DNA from: Phenylobacterium sp.
Lineage (GTDB): Bacteria; Pseudomonadota; Alphaproteobacteria; Caulobacterales; Caulobacteraceae
Direction of reading: 5' to 3'
NCBI RefSeq assembly: GCF_030697925.1
Contig: NZ_JAUYOJ010000185.1
Coordinates: 1-64,000 of the forward strand
DNA: 64,000 nt
Below, piece after piece: positions 1-6,678 of this stretch; position 1 is the stretch's first letter, and each line of letters starts with the position of its first letter. Position numbers and translations under genes: made by a program. The notes beneath the pieces were generated by a model. That model was not told where the DNA came from, did not search any database, and saw only the letters and a program-made list of their open reading frames with translations.

Positions 1-26
1 CACGTCTGTCGATGCTGATCGGCCCC
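1..26 (-). ncRNA. ssrA: tmRNA coding piece, 5' end only (permuted ssrA)
   Basis: Read on the minus strand, the sequence from base 26 leftwards begins GGGGCCG and continues into a CAGCATCGAC stretch that resembles the start of other tmRNAs. Its first seven bases pair fully with CGGCUCC, just before the ACCA end of the acceptor piece (one G-U pair). The remaining coding piece, with the peptide tag, lies outside the window. In this gene the 3' (acceptor) half precedes the 5' half, the permuted arrangement known from alphaproteobacteria. The 31 bases between (27-57) would be the intervening segment removed during maturation. Confidence 0.85.
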
Positions 27-57
27 GCACTTTCCGGCGATAACTCCGGGGGAAGAT

Positions 58-140
58 TGGTGGAGCCGCCGGGAATCGCACCCGGGTCCAGTCCGCTTAT
101 TACGTGCGCGTTTATCTCCATAGTCGGGCCGAGGCCCGAC
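58..140 (-). ncRNA. ssrA: tmRNA acceptor piece (two-piece, permuted)
   Basis: The minus strand ends in GGCGGCTCCACCA with CCA at 60-58. A T-arm stem CCGGG/CCCGG encloses the loop TGCGATT. This is the tRNA-like 3' end of tmRNA, the ribosome-rescue RNA that works with SmpB. Its acceptor strand pairs with the 5' end of the coding piece at base 26. The piece starts near base 140 with a perfect hairpin (GTCGGGCC/GGCCCGAC, 123-140). The 5' end is inferred from the promoter; it is not a certain processing site. Confidence 0.85.
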
Positions 141-146
141 AGGCCC

Positions 147-175
147 AATATAGGGACGATGGGTTAGGTTTTGAA
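147..175 (-). promoter_or_regulatory. Likely sigma-70-type promoter of ssrA
   Basis: On the minus strand TTCAAA (175-170) and TATATT (152-147) are separated by exactly 17 bases. That places a start near base 140, at the first base of the hairpin that opens the acceptor piece. Both hexamers stand out in GC-rich DNA. It is a motif match only. Confidence 0.5.
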
Positions 176-324
176 GAACATATGGAATTCCGCCGTTCGC
201 GAAGCGCGGACGGACGTGGCGATTTCGCCAGTCGCCGCGCGGCCTTCGCCAACGGATTCGGGGCCGCATAAGGCTTTCGGCTAGCCTTTGGCCGACCTTT
301 CCACGCCCCCAGAGGACCCTGAAC

Positions 325-906
325 ATGAGCCCGCTTCTGCACGCCGCCCGCCCCCTCCTGATCGACATGGCCGCCACCTTCCTGTTCTACGGCGTGCTGG
401 CCGCCACCGGGAACGTGATGCTGGCCACCGCGCTCGGCGTGGCCCTGGGGATCGCCCAGGTGGCGGTCCTCAAGCTGCGCGGATCGACCATCAGCGCCAT
501 GCAGTGGGCAAGCCTGGGCCTGGTCCTGGTGATGGGCGGGGCCACCCTGCTGACCCAGGACGCGCGCTTCATCCTGATCAAACCGACCATCATCTATGCG
601 GTGATCGGCGCGGCCATGCTGCAGCGGGGCTGGATGAACCGCTACATGCCGCCGATCTCCGTCGGCCGGATCCCTGCCAGGCTGGTCACGGGCGCGGGCT
701 ATATCTGGGCCGGGCTGATGTTCGTGAGCGCCGCGCTCAACCTGGCCCTGGCCCTCACCCTCGATCCCAAGACCGCGGCCGGCGCCATGGCGGCGTGGTC
801 GCCGATCTCGAAGATCGCCCTGTTCGCCGGCCAGTATCTGTTGTTCCGCCACATCGCCCGTCGCCACCTCCGGTCGGGCGGCCCGGCCCTCGAACCGGCG
901 CACTAG
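325..906 (+). CDS. yciB: YciB/IspZ-type inner-membrane septation protein
   Basis: A 193-residue, strongly hydrophobic protein with about five membrane segments and short loops, matching the length and pattern of the YciB/IspZ (intracellular septation protein A) family. The ending with WSPISKIALF followed by a basic tail (RHIARRHLR) is typical of the family. Relatives are inner-membrane proteins linked to cell envelope and septum maintenance; the molecular activity is unclear. An AGAGGACC stretch lies a few bases upstream of the ATG. It stands alone, with aqpZ 53 bases downstream on the same strand. Confidence 0.85.
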   Translation: MSPLLHAARPLLIDMAATFLFYGVLAATGNVMLATALGVALGIAQVAVLKLRGSTISAMQWASLGLVLVMGGATLLTQDARFILIKPTIIYAVIGAAMLQRGWMNRYMPPISVGRIPARLVTGAGYIWAGLMFVSAALNLALALTLDPKTAAGAMAAWSPISKIALFAGQYLLFRHIARRHLRSGGPALEPAH

Positions 907-959
907 GAGCGGTCGCAACCACGGGTTAGCTTCCCCATACAACCAGGGGAGGCTGATCC

Positions 960-1613
960 ATGCAGAAGTTCGTCGCTGAGTTCATCGGTACGCTTACGCT
1001 CGTCCTGTTCGGCTGCGGCGCGGCGGTTCTGGGGGCCGACAATGTCGGGCAACTCGGGGTCGCGCTCGCCTTCGGTTTCGCCATCGTCGCCATGGCCTAC
1101 GGGATCGGCCCGATCTCCGGCTGCCACGTCAATCCGGCGGTCAGCCTGGCGGCCTTCGTCGCCGGCCGCATGGGTCTGCGCGACATGGCGCTCTACTGGA
1201 TCGCCCAGTTCCTCGGCGCCCTGGCCGGCGCCGGAATCCTCGCGGCCATCGCCGGACTGGCCGGCGGCCTCGGGCAGAACGGTTGGGGCCCGGGCTATCT
1301 CGGCGAATTTTCCATGCAGGCGGCGTTGATCTTCGAGGTGGTGATGACCGCCCTGTTCGTCATCGTCATCCTGGGCTCGACCTCCGAAGGGGCGCCGGCC
1401 GGCTTCGCGGGACTGGCCATCGGCATCACCCTGGCGGTGATCCATATCGTCGGCATCCAGGTGACCGGCGTCTCGGTCAATCCGGCGCGCAGCTTCGGAC
1501 CGGCGGTGCTGGTCGGCGGCCAGGCCCTGTCGCAGCTCTGGCTGTTCTTCGTGGCCCCGGCCGCGGGCGCGGTGCTGGGCGCGCTCCTCTACCGCTTCAA
1601 GGTGCTGCGCTAA
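960..1613 (+). CDS. aqpZ: Aquaporin Z
   Basis: A 217-residue aquaporin that would let water cross the inner membrane. Six membrane segments are visible, and both half-helix motifs are intact: HVNPAVSL near residue 60 and SVNPARSFGPAV near residue 180. The Arg after the second NPA is the selectivity-filter Arg. Histidines in the fifth helix region (AVIHIVGIQVTG) fit a water-selective AqpZ better than a glycerol facilitator. A good ribosome site (GGGGAGG) precedes the ATG. Confidence 0.95.
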   Translation: MQKFVAEFIGTLTLVLFGCGAAVLGADNVGQLGVALAFGFAIVAMAYGIGPISGCHVNPAVSLAAFVAGRMGLRDMALYWIAQFLGALAGAGILAAIAGLAGGLGQNGWGPGYLGEFSMQAALIFEVVMTALFVIVILGSTSEGAPAGFAGLAIGITLAVIHIVGIQVTGVSVNPARSFGPAVLVGGQALSQLWLFFVAPAAGAVLGALLYRFKVLR

Positions 1614-1792
1614 AGATGCTCCCCTCCTGGGAGAGCTGTCAGCCCCCGGGTCCGACTAGAGGTCGGCCCGAGGATGAACTCCGCTGACTGAAGGGGACTT
1701 TGACTCGTCCCGCGGTGGATGAAGCCCCCTCCGTTTCGACGCTACGCATCGATCCACCTCCCCCAAACCGCGCTGCGCGCTGGGGGGAGGAT
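1614..1792. other. Intergenic stretch resembling dispersed repeats
   Basis: No coding signal between aqpZ and the convergent gene. It contains the paired phrases GAGCTGTCAGC (1631-1641) and CCGCTGACTGAAGGGG (1681-1696), and a hairpin-like block CACCTCCCCC...GGGGGGAGG (about 1755-1788). Such segments look like small dispersed intergenic elements of alphaproteobacteria. I cannot show other copies inside this window, so the repeat status is a guess. Confidence 0.3.
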
Positions 1793-2650
1793 CTAGTTCG
1801 GGTTCTCGGGCTCCGCCGCCGGCGGTTCGAAGGCGGTGGGCTGGGGCCGGGCGTTGGGCGCGGGTTTCAGCCGTCCGCCGTCGGCGATCAGCCCCTGATA
1901 GGCCCGGCGCGTGGCGGAGAAGTCCGCTCCGCCGGACCAGATCACGTCGAAGCGCGGCTCGTGGCCCAGCGCCAGGCCGAACACGGCCTCCAGGATATCG
2001 GCGGCCTCGCCCACCTCGGCGCTGTCACAGGCGCGGCGGATGGCGCGCGACCGTCCCGGGACCATCAGGGTCAGGTCGTAGGAGGTGCCGTCGACGCAGA
2101 GGGCGTCGGCCGCGCCGGAGCCGTCGTCGACCCGCACCTCGCGCGGCGCGTTCCAGATCGGATGGTCGCGCAGGGCCAGGAGGCGCGCCGCGGAGTCCGC
2201 CGGCGCCTGGGCGTCGAAGCCGACCCGCCGGGCGATGCCCGCCTCGCAGCAGCCCAGCCCGGCCCGGCCCTGGACGAAGACGTCGCCCGTCCGGCGCACG
2301 GTGACGCGGATCAGGGTCTGGCGGGGGGAGGAGGTCGGCCGCACGGCGACCTCCAGGATCATCTCGCCGCCGAACAGGATCTGGTTCTGCAGGGGCTGCA
2401 GGCCCCAGAGGCGGTAGAGCAGGGGGTCATAGCCATTGTCGACCGCCACCAGGCGGTCGCCGCGGCCGAGCCGGCGGCCGGCCAGGGGATCGGCGGCCTC
2501 GGGGAGCTTGGGCCGCTTGTCGTCCCACCAGGTCTTGGGGTCGGGCGGCGGATAGGGCCAGTCGGCGCCGGGCGCGGCCGGGTCCTGGGCCAGGGCCGGA
2601 ACGGCCAGGATCGTCAGCAGCAGGGGGAGCAGTACGGTCGGTCGGACCAC
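1793..2650 (-). CDS. Secreted hypothetical protein
   Basis: A 285-residue protein with a clear signal peptide (hydrophobic residues 4-20, cleavage after ALA-Q). The mature part starts with a Pro/Trp-rich stretch (WPYPPPDPKTWW) and ends in a Pro/Glu-rich tail. Four cysteines, including a CC pair in GLGCCEAG, suggest disulfides in the periplasm. I do not recognise the family. The start lies 11 bases downstream of the ilvN stop on the same strand, so co-transcription with ilvN is possible, but nothing ties it to amino acid synthesis. Confidence 0.75.
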   Translation of the reverse strand: MVRPTVLLPLLLTILAVPALAQDPAAPGADWPYPPPDPKTWWDDKRPKLPEAADPLAGRRLGRGDRLVAVDNGYDPLLYRLWGLQPLQNQILFGGEMILEVAVRPTSSPRQTLIRVTVRRTGDVFVQGRAGLGCCEAGIARRVGFDAQAPADSAARLLALRDHPIWNAPREVRVDDGSGAADALCVDGTSYDLTLMVPGRSRAIRRACDSAEVGEAADILEAVFGLALGHEPRFDVIWSGGADFSATRRAYQGLIADGGRLKPAPNARPQPTAFEPPAAEPENPN

Positions 2651-2660
2651 GCAGCCCTCC

Positions 2661-3212
2661 TCACATGGCTTGCGCGCCCCTGGTGATGGAAAGCACGCCG
2701 GTGCGGGAGAGTTCCACCAAGCCCAGTGGTCGCATCAGGTCGACGAAGCTGTCGATCTTCGACGGCGCCCCGGTCAGTTCGAACACGAAGCTCTCATGGG
2801 TGGTGTCGATCACCTTGGCCCGGAAGATGTCGGAGACGCGCAGGGCCTCGACCCGCTCGGCGCCCGATCCCTTGACCTTCACCAGGGCCAGTTCGCGCTC
2901 CAGGCCGTTGGGGTCGCGGGTCACGTCCTGGACGTGGCGGGTGGCGACCATCTTCTCGAGTTGGGCCTCGATCTGCATCAGCACGTGCGGCGCGCCGCGG
3001 GTGACGATGGTGACGCGGCTGGTGTGGGCCCGGCGGTCGGTCTCGGCCACCGTCAGGCTCTCGATATTGTAGCCGCGCGCGGCGAACAGCCCGACCAGCC
3101 GGTGCAGGACGCCGGGTTCGTTGTCCACCAGGATGGCGAAGGTTGCGAGGTTCTCGGCCTCTTCCTCGTGGGCGAGGTCGTAGACGGAGGCGGGCTGGGC
3201 GTCGGTGGTCAT
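2661..3212 (-). CDS. ilvN: Acetolactate synthase small (regulatory) subunit
   Basis: A 183-residue regulatory subunit of acetohydroxyacid synthase, the first common step of valine, leucine and isoleucine synthesis; it binds the end product and activates IlvB. The N-terminal ACT domain is visible at about residues 22-95 (ILVDNEPGVLHRLVGLFAA, RGYNIESLTV), followed by the family C-terminal domain (FVFELTGAPSKIDSF). The start at 3212 gives the usual N-terminus; an upstream in-frame start at 3269 would add an atypical basic stretch. Unusually, ilvB is not adjacent but 3.5 kb upstream, with oppositely oriented genes between. Confidence 0.95.
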   Translation of the reverse strand: MTTDAQPASVYDLAHEEEAENLATFAILVDNEPGVLHRLVGLFAARGYNIESLTVAETDRRAHTSRVTIVTRGAPHVLMQIEAQLEKMVATRHVQDVTRDPNGLERELALVKVKGSGAERVEALRVSDIFRAKVIDTTHESFVFELTGAPSKIDSFVDLMRPLGLVELSRTGVLSITRGAQAM

Positions 3213-3417
3213 GGCGATGCGTCTCGTTCGGGTCGCCGACGACCTCTCACATGCGTGGCCCTGCGGCAAGGTTGAGGCTTATTCCGCGGCCCCGATGTGA
3301 CAAGAACAAAACAGAAACATTTCACTTGCGAACGCCGCGGATTGGAGCGAACAATGTTCTTCCGGTGGCCTCGCCAGGCGACGGCGCCGTTCCCGATCCA
3401 TTCCAGGAGGCCGAAAA

Positions 3418-3771
3418 ATGAGCACGCAAGACATCGCCAACGACCTGGTGGCCCTTTGCAAGGAAGGCAAGTTCGACGAGGCCGGTGAGAAGTACTGGGC
3501 CGACGACGTGGCCAGCTATGAGGCCATGCCCGGCGACATGGCCGAGATCCGCGGCAAGGACGGCGTGCGCGGCAAGGGCGAATGGTGGGCCGCCAACCAC
3601 GAGGTCCACTCCTCGGAGGTCGAGGGTCCCTACGTCAACGGCGACCAGTTTGCGGTCCGCTTCAAGATGGACCTGACCCAGAAGGCCAGCGGCGAGCGCA
3701 TGAAGATGGACGAGGTCGGGGTCTATACGGTCCGCGACGGCAAGATCGCCGAGGAGCGGTTCTTTTACTGA
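3418..3771 (+). CDS. SnoaL/NTF2-like small protein
   Basis: A 117-residue cytoplasmic protein with the NTF2/SnoaL-like pattern: an N-terminal helix followed by strands (YWADDVASYEA, WWAANHEVHSSEVEGP, FAVRFKMDL, EVGVYTVRDGKIAEERFFY). The ending DGKIAEERFFY is very typical of the SnoaL-like fold. Members range from hydrolases and isomerases to ligand binders, so no substrate can be assigned. A strong AGGAGG ribosome site lies 7 bases before the ATG. It is one of the genes interposed between ilvN and ilvB. Confidence 0.85.
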   Translation: MSTQDIANDLVALCKEGKFDEAGEKYWADDVASYEAMPGDMAEIRGKDGVRGKGEWWAANHEVHSSEVEGPYVNGDQFAVRFKMDLTQKASGERMKMDEVGVYTVRDGKIAEERFFY

Positions 3772-3863
3772 GGGTGGGGGTTGGAGGGGCGAGGTCGCTT
3801 GTATTCGCCTGCCGGGGCCCTAAGTCCGTTTCCGGCTAGCTGAACCATAAGCCCGGGGACCCC

Positions 3864-4385
3864 ATGGCGATTTCACTCTACGACGCGACCGTCGTCTCGT
3901 TCCTGCAAACCCTGGGTGGCGTGTCCGGGTTCCTCGAGCGCGGACTGGCCCACTGCCAGGATAGCGGGATCGACCCGCAGGAGATCGTCGACACCCGGCT
4001 GTTCCCGGACATGGCGCCCTTCGCGTTCCAGGTTTTTTCGGTCGCCCACCATTCGCGCGGCGCCATGGAAGGCGTGAAGGCCGGCGTGTTCTCACCGGCC
4101 TCGCCGACGACGCCCTTGAGCTACGCCGACCTGCAGAAGCTGGTCGCCGACGCCATCGCCGCGCTGACGGCGCTGACGCCGGCGGAGGTCGACGCCCTGG
4201 AAGGTCGCGACATGGCCTTCCAGTTCGGCGAGCGGAAGATGCCGTTCACGGTGGAGGGCTTCCTGCTGTCCTTCTCCATGCCGAACCTGCACTTCCACGC
4301 GACCACCGCCTACGACATCCTGCGGTCGAAAGGCGTTCCGCTCGGCAAGCGCGACTATATGGGCAAGCTGCGGCTCAAGGCCTGA
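3864..4385 (+). CDS. DUF1993 family protein
   Basis: A 173-residue protein matching the DUF1993 family: N-terminus ISLYDATVVSFLQTL, central LFPDMAPFAFQV followed by H-rich SVAHHSRGA, and a C-terminal PNLHFHATTAYDILRSKG block. The family looks like the DinB-type four-helix bundle with conserved histidines, but its function is unknown. No signal peptide. It lies 92 bases after the SnoaL-like gene on the same strand, and its stop faces the stop of the M20 gene with a 7-base gap. Confidence 0.85.
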   Translation: MAISLYDATVVSFLQTLGGVSGFLERGLAHCQDSGIDPQEIVDTRLFPDMAPFAFQVFSVAHHSRGAMEGVKAGVFSPASPTTPLSYADLQKLVADAIAALTALTPAEVDALEGRDMAFQFGERKMPFTVEGFLLSFSMPNLHFHATTAYDILRSKGVPLGKRDYMGKLRLKA

Positions 4386-4392
4386 GCCGCCC

Positions 4393-5928
4393 CTACTTGA
4401 TCGCGGCGATCTCGTAGAGGAAGTCCACATAGCTCATGGTCGCGCCCACCAGGCCCTCGACCTTGGGATTGCTGGACTCCACCACGTAGTACTCGTTGGG
4501 CGCGTGGGCGCCGCTGCCATGGCCCAGGCCGAACTGGCCGGCCGGCAGGCTGACGGGCGGTGAGGTGAACACCGCCCCCGGCCAGGACCCCGCCAGGCGC
4601 GGATAGACGGTCACCGCCGCGCCGAGGCGCTTGTAGGTGGCGATCTCGGCCTTGATCAGCCGGCTGTTCTCGTCGGTCTCGGTGGGGTCGTAGCCGCCGG
4701 TGACATCGACCTCGATGTCCTGGAAGCCGCGCTTGTCCAGGTGGGCGCGGATCTTGGCCACGGAGTCGGCCATGGTCTGGTTGGGCACCAGCCGGGTGTC
4801 GATCTTGGCCACCGCCCGGCCGGGCAGGATGGTCTTGCCGCCGGGGCCTATATAGCCCGAGACCAGCCCCTCGATATTGATCGTCGGCTGCGAGGCCAGG
4901 CGCTCCAGGGTCTTGTCCCAGGCCAGGTCGTCGATCCAGTGGTCGACGCCCAGCGCCTTCTTGGCGTCGGCCTCGCTGAGCTGCTGTGCCGCCATGGCCA
5001 GCAGTTCTTTCTCGCGGGCGGTGAGCGGCCGGACCTTCTCGAAATAGCCGTCCACCGCGGGGGTGTTGCCGTCCGGCGTGACCAGGGTCTGCAGGGCCTG
5101 GACCAGCCGCCAGGCGGGGCTGTCCACCCGAGCCTTCTCGCTGGAATGGATGTCGGTCTTGGGCCCGCGGCCCCACTTGGCGCCGCTGGCGACCAGTTCG
5201 AGCTCGGCTATGCCCTTGGCGCCCAGGTTGACGCTGACCCCGCCATTGCTGGGGCTCTGCCAGCCGGCCGGGATCACCACGCCTTCGCATGTCTTGAGCG
5301 CAGCCAGGACGTTGGGCTTGGTGACGATCTGGCGGAAGTTCGGGCTGCCGATCTCCTCCTCGCCCTCGCAGACCAGGACGATGTTCACCGGCAGCTTCTT
5401 ACCGGCGGCGCGGATGGCGTGCAGCCCGGCCAGGAAGGTGGCCTCCGGCCCCTTCTGGTTCACGGCCCCGCGGCCGACGATCACCTTGCCGAAGCCGGGC
5501 TTGTCGACGATCCGCGCCTCCAGCGGCGGGGAGCTCCACTCCGCCGGGTCGAACTGCTTCACGTCGTACATGAAGTAGATGCCGATGGTGCGCTTGGCGC
5601 CCACGTCCAGGGTGGCGAAGACGCCGGGATGGCCGTCGGTGGTGACCTTCTCGATGTGCTGGAAGCCGGCGTCCTTGGCCAGGGCCATCATGTAGTCGCA
5701 GCCCTTGTCCATGTCGCGGTTCTCCGCGGCGATGGAGGGCAGGGCGATCCACTCCTGGATGCGCTTGACCGAGGCGTCGTAGCCGGCCTCGGCGGCCTTG
5801 CGGATGGCGGCGAGATCGCCGCTGGCGGCGAAGCTCAGGCCGGGCGCGAACAGGGCGGCCGCGGTTCCGCCCGCCAGCAGCGCGCGGCGGTTGTGGATCG
5901 GGCCGGAGCCCATCTGATCGTTCGACAT
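4393..5928 (-). CDS. Tat-exported M20 peptidase homologue with altered metal ligands
   Basis: A 511-residue M20/M25/M40 metallo-peptidase homologue. It opens with a Tat-like signal (HNRRALLAGGTAAALFAPG, cleavage near SFA-ASG), so it should be exported folded. The family skeleton is clear: YDVKQFDPAEWSSPP, GRGAVNQKG, EGEEEIGS and the C-terminal GAHAPNEYYVVE. Two usual metal ligands differ: the His of the HYDVQP motif is Met (YFMYDVKQ) and the Asp of GRGxxDxKG is Asn. The Glu pair and the last His remain. It may be inactive, or belong to a subfamily with another metal site. The start at 5928 is preceded by GAGGGA. Confidence 0.85.
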   Translation of the reverse strand: MSNDQMGSGPIHNRRALLAGGTAAALFAPGLSFAASGDLAAIRKAAEAGYDASVKRIQEWIALPSIAAENRDMDKGCDYMMALAKDAGFQHIEKVTTDGHPGVFATLDVGAKRTIGIYFMYDVKQFDPAEWSSPPLEARIVDKPGFGKVIVGRGAVNQKGPEATFLAGLHAIRAAGKKLPVNIVLVCEGEEEIGSPNFRQIVTKPNVLAALKTCEGVVIPAGWQSPSNGGVSVNLGAKGIAELELVASGAKWGRGPKTDIHSSEKARVDSPAWRLVQALQTLVTPDGNTPAVDGYFEKVRPLTAREKELLAMAAQQLSEADAKKALGVDHWIDDLAWDKTLERLASQPTINIEGLVSGYIGPGGKTILPGRAVAKIDTRLVPNQTMADSVAKIRAHLDKRGFQDIEVDVTGGYDPTETDENSRLIKAEIATYKRLGAAVTVYPRLAGSWPGAVFTSPPVSLPAGQFGLGHGSGAHAPNEYYVVESSNPKVEGLVGATMSYVDFLYEIAAIK

Positions 5929-6153
5929 CCCAGTCCCTCGGCGATTTGAGCGCAAGGATTAGGACGTCGAGATTCGCCGCCCGACAAGCAAAGCCGACGG
6001 ATCGCCGTTCTTTGGGCACGGCCAGCGACATGTCTGAATTGGGTCAGAGTTGCCGGGGCCGTCTCGGCATGCACCAGTTGCCGTCACTTAACCGCCGGTT
6101 GATCGAAGGACTGCACGATCAGGGCGTTTTCCAACCAGAAGGCGCTGCCGGGC

Positions 6154-6678
6154 ATGCACGTTTCAACGCCAGTCAGAGTACTTGTGCTTGGATGCGCGGC
6201 AGCGGCGGCTTTGAGCCTCTGGCTCATCATTCCGCCAATGAGGGGGCCGCCTCGACCCGGCGACAAGGTCTGCCCGGCCAAGCTCTCGCCTATTGCCATT
6301 ATTCTTGCCGGGAAGGTCGGAAAGCAGTCGCCAATCACACCGGGCCTGAATGCATTGCTAGTGCCGCTTGGAGACGCGCGGAGCGTCCGACAGCGCGCAA
6401 TCGCCGCTGGCGCGGTCTGTCCAATTGGAGGCGCCCCGAGCTTGAGCGGCAAGACCTTTGACTGCACCGTTGAGTTCCAGTGCTGGGGGACGGGAGCCTA
6501 CTTCGCGAAAATGACCCGCAACTATCGAGCTGGCTTGGACTTGAGCGCCGGTGGGGTCACCGCGTTGCTCGTTGAGAGTCAAAGAGGCTCGTCCGAACCG
6601 ACGGTAGAAGCGGCCGAAGGCGTCGCGGCCGACAAGCAGGCGAGAAAGCCCGCCGACGTAATCCAAGGCGCGCCCTAG
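6154..6678 (+). CDS. Hypothetical membrane-anchored or exported protein
   Basis: A 174-residue open frame beginning with a signal-anchor-like segment (VRVLVLGCAAAAALSLWLII, residues 8-27), then a small soluble domain with three further cysteines. No family recognised. Base composition here (about 5,950-6,680) is less GC-rich than the neighbours, which may indicate transfer or weaker codon selection. No strong ribosome site. Its stop shares the bases CTAG (6675-6678) with the stop of convergent ilvB, which supports it as real. An antisense frame at 6084-6467 is less convincing. Confidence 0.5.
   Translation: MHVSTPVRVLVLGCAAAAALSLWLIIPPMRGPPRPGDKVCPAKLSPIAIILAGKVGKQSPITPGLNALLVPLGDARSVRQRAIAAGAVCPIGGAPSLSGKTFDCTVEFQCWGTGAYFAKMTRNYRAGLDLSAGGVTALLVESQRGSSEPTVEAAEGVAADKQARKPADVIQGAP

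Noticed and set aside
58..140. Ordinary tRNA gene
   Set aside because: T-arm and CCA are present but there is no D-arm or anticodon arm at tRNA spacing; the pairing partner of the acceptor strand lies downstream, as in permuted tmRNA.
1700..2686. Plus-strand frame antisense to the secreted hypothetical
   Set aside because: No signal or motif; the minus frame has a clear signal peptide and paired cysteines.
5946..6461. Plus-strand frame overlapping the Tat-signal end of the M20 gene and the hypothetical gene
   Set aside because: No family pattern, no membrane or signal character, and it conflicts with the better supported frames at 4393-5928 and 6154-6678.
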